From assembly GCF_001870905.1 (NCBI RefSeq), contig NZ_LNDC01000078.1, positions 1-47,527 of the forward strand: DNA of 47,527 nucleotides, written 5' to 3'. This DNA comes from Geitlerinema sp. PCC 9228. GTDB taxonomy: Bacteria > Cyanobacteriota > Cyanobacteriia > Cyanobacteriales > PCC-9228. Below, piece by piece: positions 8,159 through 16,962 of this stretch. A program made the translations under genes and the position numbers. Every line of letters begins with the position of its first letter. The first letter of the stretch is position 1. Under the pieces are notes generated by a model. The model was not told the origin of the DNA. It saw only the letters and a program-made list of their open reading frames with translations, and made no database searches.

Positions 8159-9274
8159 CTAGGAACTAGAGCTTTTTTGGTAGTTGGATTGCTCAAAATA
8201 CAGGATAGTACGGAACGTTTTCAGCGTTGTCTGCCACCAAAGGTCCAAATCCCGACGCCACAAATAAAAAGGACTCAAAATCGAACTGGTTAAAAATTCC
8301 ATTTCGCAGGCAGTCACCACATCTTCTGGAATGCGGTGGCGATGTTTTTGATAAAATAAGATTGCTTTGAGAATATCTCGCCCCCAAGCCACAGGAAACA
8401 ACAGCGGCCTTTGCCAGGGTTTCCAGCGCAACATGCGGATGCGATGTCTGGCTAAACCAGTGCCCCGTACCAAAGCCAACAGATATTCTTTTTGCAGCCG
8501 TTTGCGGGGAATTTTATGGTATAATTCCATGTTGGCATTGTACCAAACTTCCCAGCCGGCCTTCTGGATGTACATGATGGCTTCCAGGTCTTCGCTGTTG
8601 AGCATGGATCCACCGCAACGACCGCTCAGGGAAGGTTTATCCGGCACGTTGTCTTGCCAGGCTTGCTTGCGAACCACCAATCCGGCAGAAGGCGGCAGCA
8701 TTTTCTTTTGCGGTTCGTAGCAGAAAGGTTCCGACCCCTTTTCGGTTATCGCCAGAAAACAAGCAATGCGTTCAAAATTGGCTGGTGGCGCTCCTTCGTA
8801 ATCCCCGTGGATTTGGCTGCCGTAGGCACCGACCTGGGGATGGTTTTGTGCAAAATGGTAGGCGGCGGCTACCCAGTTGGCATCGGGAATGGTATCGTCA
8901 TCGAGAAAACCAACCAACTCTCCTTTGGCTTCTTTGATGGCGCGAACCCTGGCAAAGGCTGCACCTTGCTGCATTTCTTTACAGTATCGCAGGGGAAACG
9001 TTGCAGACCAGTTGGCTTGATAGTAGCGAACGACTTCTTCTGTGCTATCAGTACTATTGTTATCTACAATCAGAATTTCCCAACGGAATTCGGTTGCTTG
9101 TTGCTGCTGCAAACTTGCCAAAACTTCCGGCAACCTAGCTGCACCATTGAAGGTGGGAATGGCTACGGTTAGTTCGATAGGATGCAGGTTTTCTAATACT
9201 GGGGGGGTGGCTGTTGGTTCTGTGGTTTGGCAACTTGGTGCCAGTTGTTGCCCTACCTTCCAGCTTTGGCTCAT
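8159..9274 (-). CDS. Family 2 glycosyltransferase, HpsE-like
   Basis: The 371-residue protein has a GT-A domain: ELTVAIPTFNG at the start, ILIVDNNSTDST, a GAAFARVRAI helix and the DxD-type motif FLDDDTIPD, followed by a C-terminal helical part rich in basic residues. GT2 enzymes transfer sugars from nucleotide sugars to growing polysaccharides on the cytoplasmic face of the membrane. The sequence resembles cyanobacterial HpsE, which takes part in hormogonium polysaccharide synthesis and gliding, but this is from memory of the family. The start at 9274 has a purine-rich stretch (GAGAGGGAAA) upstream. It is monocistronic. Confidence 0.85.
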   Translation of the reverse strand: MSQSWKVGQQLAPSCQTTEPTATPPVLENLHPIELTVAIPTFNGAARLPEVLASLQQQQATEFRWEILIVDNNSTDSTEEVVRYYQANWSATFPLRYCKEMQQGAAFARVRAIKEAKGELVGFLDDDTIPDANWVAAAYHFAQNHPQVGAYGSQIHGDYEGAPPANFERIACFLAITEKGSEPFCYEPQKKMLPPSAGLVVRKQAWQDNVPDKPSLSGRCGGSMLNSEDLEAIMYIQKAGWEVWYNANMELYHKIPRKRLQKEYLLALVRGTGLARHRIRMLRWKPWQRPLLFPVAWGRDILKAILFYQKHRHRIPEDVVTACEMEFLTSSILSPFYLWRRDLDLWWQTTLKTFRTILYFEQSNYQKSSSS

Positions 9275-9349
9275 GATGTTTCCCTCTCGCTTGATTTCCG
9301 TACTGTATCTTTGCAAAGCTTCAATCTAGAACCAATCTAGAACTGTTAT

Positions 9350-9535
9350 TTATAGCATTCCCTCAAAAGGATCTACACTTAACAAGGCAAGGCATAGCGC
9401 CGAAAATTTTTCGCTATCTATGCCAAGCAAGGATGTCACGACTAACCCAATCACTGGACAAAAATCGACATTCGTGTTGATTGCGTTTGGTTCATCCAGC
9501 CTTGGTCTCGTGGCAGACTCCGTTATTTCGGTCAT
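9350..9535 (-). CDS. Possible 61-residue protein, unknown
   Basis: An ATG at 9535 is preceded by AAAGGTG and opens a 61-codon frame with one mildly hydrophobic stretch (VIGLVVTSLLGI) and no recognised domain. The same DNA forms long inverted repeats typical of a structured RNA, so the frame may be accidental. Confidence 0.2.
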   Translation of the reverse strand: MTEITESATRPRLDEPNAINTNVDFCPVIGLVVTSLLGIDSEKFSALCLALLSVDPFEGML

Positions 9536-9560
9536 GACACCTTTCGCGGGTGCTTTCCAG
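9391..9560 (-). ncRNA. Candidate structured RNA upstream of tsaE
   Basis: Inverted repeats nest coherently. An outer stem joins 9531-9543 with 9429-9442 (13 bp, one bulge, one G-U). Inside it AACC/GGTT and CAATCA/TGATTG (9444-9453 with 9478-9492) form one arm and GTCT/AGAC (9505-9518) another, giving a three-way junction. Next to it GGCATAG/CTATGCC (9391-9424) forms another hairpin. The strand is not certain; minus is preferred because the G-U pair falls there. I do not recognise the family, and no T-run follows. Confidence 0.35.
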
Positions 9561-9676
9561 CCCGAAGAATCCTGCATCCGATCGTGTTAGAATAATTCCC
9601 AATCTACAGTGGTGGAATTGTCTTTCCAACCGCTCGATTGACCTGATTTGCGCTGTTTGCCCAAATAGCAACTTTG

Positions 9677-10174
9677 ATGCAGAAAGTTATTGACTTACCA
9701 GATGCCGCCACTACCTACAAACTGGGCGTTACGTTGGGAGAAACCCTATCCCCAGGTCGAATTTTGCTGTTGGTGGGAGCGTTGGGCACTGGCAAAACCA
9801 CGTTAATCCAGGGAATTGGTGCTGGATTGGGAATTACCGATGCGATCGCTTCTCCCACATTTACCCTTATTAACGAGTATCCTGAAGGCAGGGTGCCTTT
9901 ATATCATTTTGACCTCTACCGCCTGCAACCGGACGAAGTTACCGACCTCATGCCGCAGATGTATACCGATGGCATGGAAGTAGAACCGGGAATTGTTGCC
10001 ATCGAATGGGGCGATCGCTTACCCCATCCTCCCAAAGAAGCTGTTACCATTAGCCTAACCCACCTACACTCAACGCCAACAGAAGATGCCAGGCAGCTAG
10101 AAATCATTCCCGGTACTTCCCCAGAAGCCAATCGAGAAATTTTCGCAGCAATCCCAACGTTGCCACTTAGGTAG
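9677..10174 (+). CDS. tsaE: tRNA threonylcarbamoyladenosine biosynthesis ATPase TsaE
   Basis: TsaE is the small P-loop ATPase that supports the TsaB-TsaD complex in making t6A37 on tRNAs that read ANN codons. The 165-residue protein shows the Walker A motif GALGTGKTT near residue 36, the SPTFTLINEY segment, HFDLYRL and the family motif IEWGDRLP. The length is normal. The ATG at 9677 follows an in-frame TTG. It converges with the hypB end, with only a few bases between the genes. Confidence 0.93.
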   Translation: MQKVIDLPDAATTYKLGVTLGETLSPGRILLLVGALGTGKTTLIQGIGAGLGITDAIASPTFTLINEYPEGRVPLYHFDLYRLQPDEVTDLMPQMYTDGMEVEPGIVAIEWGDRLPHPPKEAVTISLTHLHSTPTEDARQLEIIPGTSPEANREIFAAIPTLPLR

Positions 10175-11021
10175 AAGCCGCCGCTACCTGATTTTCTCCA
10201 GCCGCCAAAATTTCGCGAATCCAATCGTACCAGCTTTCCATACCTTCTCCTGTTGTCGCCGATACCTGAAAGATTTTGATATCGGGATTGGTTTGACGTG
10301 CGTATTCGCAGCATTTTTCCACGTCAAACTCTACATAGGGTAGCAAATCGATTTTATTGATTACCATCACCTGGCTGGCGCGGAACATGTGCGGATATTT
10401 AATTGGCTTGTCATCCCCTTCCGTCACCGAAAGAATCGCCACCTTAGCAGCTTCTCCCAAATCGAATAGTGCCGGACAAACCAAATTGCCCACATTTTCC
10501 AGCATCACGGTAGAATGAAGCGGGGGATGAAGCTGTTTTAACGCCTTGGCAACCATTTCCGCATCCAAATGGCATCCCGTTCCCGTATTTACTTGCATGA
10601 CTTTCGCACCAGTGGCAGCAATTTTTTGCGAATCGTTCGCAGTTTCCTGGTCGCCTTCAATAACTGAAATGGGAATTTCCGACTGCAAATCGCGAATCGT
10701 ACGTACCAAAAACGTAGTTTTCCCAGCACCTGGGGAACTAACCAAATTGAACGCTAAAATATTTCTACCATCAAACCAGCCGCGATTTTGCGCGGCGGTG
10801 AGATTGTTTTTCGCCAGCAAATCCTGTTCCACAGAAATCGTGGTATGGTGGATTTGGGCATGGGTATGGGCGTGGGAACTTTCCTGGTGGTGATGGTCGC
10901 CGTTGTGGTCGTGGGAATGATTGACAATCGTACCATCCGCAAGTACGTGTTGGTGTTCTCCCGTTTCGGGATTGGTAATTTTGGTTTGGGAATTGTCGGA
11001 ACAGCCGCAATTTACACACAT
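10167..11021 (-). CDS. hypB: Hydrogenase maturation GTPase / nickel-binding HypB
   Basis: HypB helps insert nickel into [NiFe]-hydrogenases through GTP hydrolysis together with HypA. The 284-residue protein starts MCVNCGC, a Cys motif of many HypB proteins, followed by a His-rich metal store (about residues 30-60, more than a dozen His). The G domain has SPGAGKTTF (Walker A), VIEGDQET, the internal metal site CHLDAEM, GNLVCP and NKIDLLPY (guanine recognition). The start overlaps the end of hypA by 10 bp, implying coupled translation. It is the last gene of the hyp operon. Confidence 0.96.
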   Translation of the reverse strand: MCVNCGCSDNSQTKITNPETGEHQHVLADGTIVNHSHDHNGDHHHQESSHAHTHAQIHHTTISVEQDLLAKNNLTAAQNRGWFDGRNILAFNLVSSPGAGKTTFLVRTIRDLQSEIPISVIEGDQETANDSQKIAATGAKVMQVNTGTGCHLDAEMVAKALKQLHPPLHSTVMLENVGNLVCPALFDLGEAAKVAILSVTEGDDKPIKYPHMFRASQVMVINKIDLLPYVEFDVEKCCEYARQTNPDIKIFQVSATTGEGMESWYDWIREILAAGENQVAAAST

Positions 11022-11350
11022 GATGCTATCTCCATAGATTGGATTTTTAACTGTTCGCCATCAATAATATCCAGGGATGTACTGCCGCATTCGCAAATTC
11101 CGTAAGGCATATCCAAAGCCAACTCCGCACCGCATTGACGGCATTTGCCTTTCCCTGGAATTTCTATAATTTCTAATGTAGCACCTTGGCAGAGGGTATC
11201 CCGCGCGCAAACATCAAAACAAAAACGTACGGCATCGGGCATAATGGTAGTAAGCTGCCCAACTTCTAAGGAAATTTTGCTAACTTGGGCACCTTGTGCT
11301 TGTTCGCAAGCGATCGCGACAATATTTTGCGTTATCCCCAATTCATGCAT
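11012..11350 (-). CDS. hypA: Hydrogenase nickel incorporation protein HypA
   Basis: HypA is the nickel metallochaperone partner of HypB. The 112-residue protein begins MHELGI, where Met1, His2 and Glu3 are the nickel ligands. It carries a zinc site with two Cys pairs (CRQC near the middle and CECG about 15 residues later). The ATG at 11350 has GGTGGGG just upstream; a GTG at 11359 is excluded because the nickel site must start with MHE. It lies 9 bp after the hypE stop. Confidence 0.95.
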   Translation of the reverse strand: MHELGITQNIVAIACEQAQGAQVSKISLEVGQLTTIMPDAVRFCFDVCARDTLCQGATLEIIEIPGKGKCRQCGAELALDMPYGICECGSTSLDIIDGEQLKIQSMEIASCV

Positions 11351-11359
11351 ATCCCCCAC

Positions 11360-12436
11360 CTAACAAATCCTTGGTAGCTGTTCGCCAACCAACATATCCA
11401 CCACCCGTTCGCTACCAAATCCCGTTTGCATCCAAACCACACCAGCCGCCGCCTCCACAACTTCGCCGATAATTTTACTTTCTTGACCGGCAGGATGGGA
11501 TTGCATAGCTGCCAAAACCGTTTCCGCCGCTTCCTGGGGAACAGCAACCACCAATTTTCCTTCGTTGGCAAGATACAGCGGGTCAAATCCCAAAATCTCG
11601 CAAACCCCTTTGACTTCCTCGCGAATGGGAACTTGCGACTCTTGCAGGCGAATTCCCACGCCAGAAGCGGTAGCAAATTCGTTCAAAACGGTAGCCACGC
11701 CGCCACGGGTGGCATCTCGCATGGCTTTTACCTGGGGGCAAGCGTTGATAATGATATCGACCAAACCGTGTAAAGGCTGACAGTCGCTGGCAACGTTGGT
11801 ATCTAACGCCAGTTCTCCCCTAGCAATTAAAATCGCTGTCCCATGGTCGCCCAGGGGTCCATTTACCAAAATAGCATCTCCCGGTTGCAAGCGATCGCTT
11901 TTTACGTTTATCCCTTCGCGAACCATACCGATGCCAGCTGTATTCAAAAATAACTTATCGGCAGACCCTTTGGGAACGACTTTGGTATCGCCGGTTACGA
12001 TTTGTACGTTGGCAGCTTCAGCAGCTTGTTGGATGCTGGCAGCAACTTTTCGCAAACTATCTACTGCCAATCCTTCTTCGACGATAACGCTACAAGAAAG
12101 ATACAAAGGGGTAGCACCGCTGACCGCCAAATCGTTTACCGTACCATTCACCGCCAACGTACCAATATCCCCGCCAGGGAAAAATAGCGGGTCTACCACA
12201 AAAGAATCGGTGGTAAACGTCAAGCGATCGCCCAATTGTGCTAAAGATTGAATAGGAAAGCTGACCCCATCTTCCAAATCCGCCATTGCCGGATTGCCAA
12301 AACTCCCCACAAAAATATCGTCAATTAAATCCCGCATGGCTTGACCGCCGCTACCGTGTGCCAAGGTAACGGTGGTATCGCGAAATTTTTTCTTGCGAGA
12401 TGGGGATTTGGCGATGTTTTTATTGGTATCGGTCAT
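11360..12436 (-). CDS. hypE: Hydrogenase maturation protein HypE
   Basis: HypE dehydrates a carbamoyl group on its C-terminal cysteine to thiocyanate, the source of the cyanide ligands of the [NiFe] active site. The 358-residue protein has the N-terminal VTLAHGSGGQAMRDLI motif, the ATP-binding DSFVVDPLFFPGGDIG region, and MRDATRGGVATVLNE. It ends in PRIC, preserving the terminal Cys that carries the modification. The ATG at 12436 was chosen because upstream in-frame sequence overlaps hypD and has no homology. Confidence 0.96.
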   Translation of the reverse strand: MTDTNKNIAKSPSRKKKFRDTTVTLAHGSGGQAMRDLIDDIFVGSFGNPAMADLEDGVSFPIQSLAQLGDRLTFTTDSFVVDPLFFPGGDIGTLAVNGTVNDLAVSGATPLYLSCSVIVEEGLAVDSLRKVAASIQQAAEAANVQIVTGDTKVVPKGSADKLFLNTAGIGMVREGINVKSDRLQPGDAILVNGPLGDHGTAILIARGELALDTNVASDCQPLHGLVDIIINACPQVKAMRDATRGGVATVLNEFATASGVGIRLQESQVPIREEVKGVCEILGFDPLYLANEGKLVVAVPQEAAETVLAAMQSHPAGQESKIIGEVVEAAAGVVWMQTGFGSERVVDMLVGEQLPRIC

Positions 12437-12467
12437 GGAAGAATTTTTCAATATCTTGGTGTAGGGG

Positions 12468-13589
12468 TTAACTAGCAGCAGATAGGCGATGGTATTTATA
12501 ATATGCCGCACATGCCCCTTCCGAGGAAACCATACAGGCACCTAACGGATTGGATGGGGTGCAGGCGGTACCAAATACTTTGCAATCGGTGGGTTTGAGA
12601 ATGCCTTGCAGAATTTTACCGCACTGGCAAGCTTTGTGGTCTTGGCTTTGGTAGTGGGGAACGGCAAATTTGACTTCCGCATCGAAGTGGCTGTAGGCAT
12701 CGGCAAGTTGAAAGCCGGATTGGGGGATTTCTCCCAATCCCCGCCATTCAAAACTTTCTCTAGGAACGAATACTTTTTCCATTGCATCGATGGCAACGGG
12801 ATTTCCCTGGGGTTTGACGATACGTTGGTATTGGTTTTCTACTTCCACACGATGGGAAACCATTTGCTGCAATAACATCCAAACCGATTGGAGAATATCT
12901 AAAGGTTCAAAGCCGGAAACAACAACGGGTTTTTGATAGCGATCGCAGATAAACTGGTAGGGTTCGGTACCAATAACCATGCTGACGTGACCGGGTCCAA
13001 TAAATCCATCCAGTTGTAGTTCCCCATTGTCTAGCAAAGCTTGCAAAGCCGGTACCACCAATACGTGGTTGCTAAATACGCTAAAGTTGGGCACTTTTTC
13101 TCGTTCGGCTTGTAGGATGGTTAAAGCGGTGCTGGGGGCAGTGGTTTCAAATCCCAAACCAAAAAAGATAACTTCTTGTTGGGGATTTTCCTTGGCAATT
13201 TGCAACGCATCCAGGGGAGAATAAACCATGCGAATATCGGCACCGTCGGCTTTGGCTTCTAGCAGACTTTTTTTGGTTCCCGGTACCCGCATGGCATCGC
13301 CGTAGGTGGTAAAAATAACATTAGGCATTTCTGCCAAAGCGATCGCATCATCCAATCTTCCCCGTGGCATAACGCAAACGGGACATCCCGGACCATGCAC
13401 CAGTTCGATATTGTCTGGTAAAATGGTTTCCAAGCCGTATTTAAAAATCGAGTGGGTATGTCCCCCACAAACTTCCATGATTTTTAAAGGATTTTGAGCG
13501 CTACGATCTAATTTTCGACTAAATTTTTTAATTTGCTGCAAAACCGCTTGTGCTTTTTGCGGGTCGCGAAATTCGTCAATATATTTCAT
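12468..13589 (-). CDS. hypD: Hydrogenase maturation Fe-S protein HypD
   Basis: HypD binds a [4Fe-4S] cluster and, with HypC, assembles the Fe(CN)2CO unit of [NiFe]-hydrogenases. The 373-residue protein carries all conserved blocks: EVCGGHTHSIFKYG, HGPGCPVCVMPRG, GFETTAPSTA, GFIGPGHVSM and the C-terminal Cys-rich region (CQCGKILQG, CKVFGTACTPSNPLGACMVS). The length is normal. It follows hypC closely and precedes hypE by about 30 bp on the same strand. Confidence 0.97.
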   Translation of the reverse strand: MKYIDEFRDPQKAQAVLQQIKKFSRKLDRSAQNPLKIMEVCGGHTHSIFKYGLETILPDNIELVHGPGCPVCVMPRGRLDDAIALAEMPNVIFTTYGDAMRVPGTKKSLLEAKADGADIRMVYSPLDALQIAKENPQQEVIFFGLGFETTAPSTALTILQAEREKVPNFSVFSNHVLVVPALQALLDNGELQLDGFIGPGHVSMVIGTEPYQFICDRYQKPVVVSGFEPLDILQSVWMLLQQMVSHRVEVENQYQRIVKPQGNPVAIDAMEKVFVPRESFEWRGLGEIPQSGFQLADAYSHFDAEVKFAVPHYQSQDHKACQCGKILQGILKPTDCKVFGTACTPSNPLGACMVSSEGACAAYYKYHRLSAAS

Positions 13590-13624
13590 AACGTTTTATC
13601 TATAAAAATAGGGTTCTTTATCCG

Positions 13625-13870
13625 CTACTGAACCATTTCCATCTGAGAAAGCATATCCAACGTTTCTGCGGCTTCCTCTTCGTCGAGGCGGTTCATGGCA
13701 AACCCGACATGTACCAAAACCCAATCCCCAACACAATCTTCGGGGGAATGTTCTTCGTCAACGATGCAGGCAATATTCACCTGACGTTGAACGCCGCCGA
13801 TGTTGACCGTTGCGAGATAATTTTCTTGGTCGGTTAGTTCGACGATTTGCCCTGGAATTCCCAAACACAT
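13625..13870 (-). CDS. hypC: Hydrogenase assembly chaperone HypC
   Basis: HypC carries the iron ligand unit between HypD and the hydrogenase large subunit. The 81-residue protein begins MCLGIPGQIVE, and Cys2 is the functional residue, which fixes the start at 13870. The much longer open frame upstream has no family counterpart. It is the first gene of the hyp operon. A TATAGT hexamer about 45 bases upstream on the minus strand (near 13910) is a plausible -10 element. Confidence 0.95.
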   Translation of the reverse strand: MCLGIPGQIVELTDQENYLATVNIGGVQRQVNIACIVDEEHSPEDCVGDWVLVHVGFAMNRLDEEEAAETLDMLSQMEMVQ

Positions 13871-14212
13871 AAAATACGGTAAAACTGACACTGCTTGTAC
13901 TATATCAAATGTGTTCTGTAGGGGGAGCGGGATTTTATAAATTTTTAAATAGTCGTCGCCAGTCACTTCGCGAAACGACCGGAGTGTTTTGCTCAGGTCA
14001 GGGAAATTTATGAATGTGGGGAGATGGACGCATTTTCCCGATAGCATTGCTTGCTAGAATCTATTTTCCCCAGGATTAGGAAATGGTTACAAGGGCGACT
14101 TAGAAGATTTCTGAAAAAATAGCAGTTATCTTGAATTTTTACCACTCGCCGGTAATGGTGTTTCGCGAAGCAACCCTACTAAGATGCGCGATTGGTACTT
14201 ACTATTATTTAA

Positions 14213-14413
14213 GAAAATGGTATTGCTATCGGTGACCTCGCAAATTGCAAGCGCTACCAGGCACAATGGCAGCAATATATTGAGGCAATTGCTGGTAAAA
14301 ATAGCGCACAGAATTTTATTTTTACGATGAATAAATGGCTGCCCAAGGGATTCTTCCAATTTCTCTATATTTCTAAAAATCCCTGGTTGATGAAGCGAGA
14401 ATCTCACGAATAG
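14213..14413 (+). pseudogene. Possible C-terminal remnant of a lost gene
   Basis: A 66-codon frame runs from just after a TAA to the TAG at 14411-14413, without an early ATG or ribosome site. Its start ENGIAIGDLAN and a following aromatic/basic helix (QWQQYIEAI) resemble the C-terminal part of FAD-dependent oxidoreductases, where GD-A helps bind FAD. Upstream there is no continuation in any frame. I read it as the tail of a decayed gene, but the family is a guess. Confidence 0.3.
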
Positions 14414-14424
14414 AATTCGTGAGA
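14402..14424. other. Perfect hairpin at the end of the remnant
   Basis: TCTCACGAAT and ATTCGTGAGA form a 10-bp perfect stem with a 3-nt loop, overlapping the TAG stop. No T-run follows, so it may be an old transcript end or an RNA-stabilising hairpin. Confidence 0.5.
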
Positions 14425-14982
14425 GTGTCAACAATCCCTAGTTCGCTATTTTTGTATGGGAGAGGATAATGTTTGGTTTGGCTAATCGCTGTTTTTGGTT
14501 TTGTTTTGAAATTCCAATGGAACTGTCCGAATTTGGCAATTTCTTGTCAACCCCCTAATTGACAGGTATTCTCAATTTTTTGACGGACTTGCGTTGTTTG
14601 AGGGGATTTGGTAGGATAATTTCAATTTTCATAATCAAGGCGTCGTATGTCTAATTTCCCAAATTCGGTCTTTGGAAAGCCTGAGATGCCCATTTTTTCG
14701 TTGCTTGTCTTGGCAAAACCTCTTCCCCGCTTCACATCTATAGCCACAAATTTTACCAATTGAAGGGGAGAGAATTTGACATTTTATCCGTTTTATGGTA
14801 TGCAACCCCTGCTGGGATGAATTCACGTTGGGGAAGGGATGGCTGCCGAAATCGAGTTATTTATTATTATCTTTAACTGCCTGGTTGTGAATGGGATAAT
14901 TTTTCCTGTTGTGGGAGTACTTCTTTCTATTTTCCTTTTTTCTTGGGAAAACCTGTTTGATATGGGATAAATCGAGGATTAT

Positions 14983-15012
14983 AGGGCAACCACGGGGGGT
15001 TGCCCCTACACA
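14983..15012. repeat. GGGCAACC...GGTTGCCCC dispersed repeat
   Basis: AGGGCAACC and GGTTGCCCCT form an inverted repeat followed by ACACAA. Sequences of this type are widely scattered between genes in cyanobacteria and other bacteria. Only one copy is in this window. Confidence 0.55.
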
Positions 15013-15118
15013 AGTTATGGTTTTGATGTTGTGGATGGAGAAGGAAATCGATATTGGTACATTTTCGCAAGCTTGGTAGCCGGCGAATTTGCCAACCTGC
15101 CACCATCCCAGCTACTAT

Positions 15119-16918
15119 CTATTCACTATCCGACGACTCCGGCTGGTATGTAGAAGCCACATACAGTTCTTTGAGTTGGTCTTCGCCCACTGTAGCCGGT
15201 GCTTCCGTAAGCAAACAACGGGCTTGTTGGGTTTTGGGAAAAGCAATCACATCGCGGATGGATTCTTCCCCTGCCATTAACATTACCAAACGGTCTAACC
15301 CGTAGGCAATGCCGCCGTGGGGAGGTGTGCCATAATCTAAAGCTTCTAAGAGAAAACCAAACTTCTGATTGGCTTCTTCGACAGACAAACCAATGGCTTC
15401 AAACACTTTTTCTTGAACTTCCCGCTGGTAATTGCGCAAGCTGCCGCCGCCGATTTCGTAGCCGTTGTAAACCAGGTCGTAGGCTTGTGCCTTGGCATTT
15501 TTCATATCATCTACATCTTCCGGTCTGGGGGCAGTGAATGGATGGTGTAATGCTTCTAGACGTTGTTCGTCGGGATTCCATTCAAACATGGGGAAGTCAG
15601 TAATCCAGACCAGGTCGATTTTGCTGGTATCGATGAGATCGAGTTCTTCTCCCAAAAGCTGACGCAAGCGGTCGAGGGTTTTGTTGACGGTATCGGTATC
15701 GCCAGCGCCAAATAGCAATAAGTGACCGGGTTGGGCACCGGTGCGTTCCAATAGTTCTTGTTTTTGTTCGTCGGTGAGATTGTCTTTGATGGCACCAATG
15801 GTGTCGATTTCCCCGCCTTCGCGAACTCGAATATATGCTAGACCTTTGGCACCGGCTTCGGTGGCTGCTTTGAATAGGTCGCCGCCGGGTTTGATGCGTA
15901 CGTTGGAAATGGTGTTGTCGGCGTTGGGGATGGGCAGAACTTTGACCAATCCGCCGGAGGCAACGGCACCGGAGAAGACTTTGAAGCTACTATCTTTGAC
16001 GATATCGGAGACATTAACCAATTCTAACCCAAACCGCCGGTCGGGGCGATCGCTTCCGTAACGCGACATGGCTTCGTTGTAGGTGAGGCGGGGGAAAGGT
16101 CGCGGTAGGTCGATGCCTTGTACGGTTTTAAAGATATGGCAGATGAGGGCTTCGTTGAGGTCTAAAATGTCATCTACCGACATGAAACTCATTTCCATGT
16201 CTAGCTGGGTAAATTCCGGCTGTCGGTCGGCGCGCAAGTCTTCATCGCGGAAACAACGGGCAATTTGATAGTAGCGATCGCATCCCGCCACCATCATCAA
16301 TTGTTTGAACAGCTGCGGCGACTGAGGCAAAGCAAACCATTCTCCTGGGTTCACCCGGGAAGGCACCAAATAATCCCGCGCGCCTTCGGGGGTAGACCGC
16401 GTGAGAACCGGAGTTTCGATTTCCGTGAATTGGGCTTCGTCTTCCAAAAAGCGGCGAATGGCTTTGACTACTTGATGGCGAATTTGGATATTGCGCATCA
16501 TGCGATCGCGCCGCAAATCCAAATAGCGATACCGCAGGCGTAACTGGTCGCTTACCGATTCAATTTCGCTGTTGGAAACCTGAAAAGGCAACTGCCGGCG
16601 CACGGGATTGAATAACTGAATATCCTCCGCATAAATTTCCACCTCTCCCGTAGGTAGTTTGGGATTGATGGATTCTGTCGGTCGTTCGCTGACCGTTCCC
16701 TTCACCTGCACCACATATTCGTTGCGCAATCGGTCTGCATCATCGTAAGATTGGGGTGTACGGCTAGGGTCGCTAACAATTTGCGCCACCCCAAAGCGAT
16801 CGCGCAGGTCGATAAAAATTACACCGCCATGGTCGCGACGGCGGTCTACCCAGCCGCAAAGGGTGACGGTTTTTCCTATATGTTCTTTTCTAAGTTGACC
16901 GCAATAAAGACTTCGCAT
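15119..16918 (-). CDS. aspS: Aspartyl-tRNA synthetase
   Basis: This class II aminoacyl-tRNA synthetase charges tRNA-Asp. The 599-residue length is that of the bacterial type with a GAD insertion domain. Visible parts are the N-terminal OB-fold anticodon-binding domain ([23 protein letters not shown]), motif 2 region [21 protein letters not shown], the GAD domain in the middle, and motif 3 [15 protein letters not shown] near the end. The ATG at 16918 gives the usual MRSLYCGQL start. It follows mdh on the same strand after 44 bp. Confidence 0.97.
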   Translation of the reverse strand: MRSLYCGQLRKEHIGKTVTLCGWVDRRRDHGGVIFIDLRDRFGVAQIVSDPSRTPQSYDDADRLRNEYVVQVKGTVSERPTESINPKLPTGEVEIYAEDIQLFNPVRRQLPFQVSNSEIESVSDQLRLRYRYLDLRRDRMMRNIQIRHQVVKAIRRFLEDEAQFTEIETPVLTRSTPEGARDYLVPSRVNPGEWFALPQSPQLFKQLMMVAGCDRYYQIARCFRDEDLRADRQPEFTQLDMEMSFMSVDDILDLNEALICHIFKTVQGIDLPRPFPRLTYNEAMSRYGSDRPDRRFGLELVNVSDIVKDSSFKVFSGAVASGGLVKVLPIPNADNTISNVRIKPGGDLFKAATEAGAKGLAYIRVREGGEIDTIGAIKDNLTDEQKQELLERTGAQPGHLLLFGAGDTDTVNKTLDRLRQLLGEELDLIDTSKIDLVWITDFPMFEWNPDEQRLEALHHPFTAPRPEDVDDMKNAKAQAYDLVYNGYEIGGGSLRNYQREVQEKVFEAIGLSVEEANQKFGFLLEALDYGTPPHGGIAYGLDRLVMLMAGEESIRDVIAFPKTQQARCLLTEAPATVGEDQLKELYVASTYQPESSDSE

Positions 16919-16962
16919 AATTGATTGGTCGGTGTTCGTGGTTTCCCTACATAACTGCAAAC

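Larger units (their letters stand above)
13871..15118. other. Long mostly non-coding stretch between hypC and aspS
   Basis: No complete gene is supported. It holds a likely gene remnant (14213-14413), a perfect hairpin at its end, and a dispersed repeat (14983-15012). A 29-codon frame at 14470-14559 has a good GGAGAGG ribosome site but no recognisable product. The rest looks like AT-rich spacer. Confidence 0.6.

Noticed and set aside
9500-9535. Cobalamin riboswitch (GCCACGAGACC resembles the B12 box)
   Set aside because: The other conserved blocks of the riboswitch are missing and no cobalamin-related gene is downstream.
13871-14047. N-terminal extension of HypC
   Set aside because: HypC must start with Met-Cys, which fixes the start at 13870.
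14635-14826. 63-codon minus-strand frame
   Set aside because: It has no ribosome site, domain or sensible composition.
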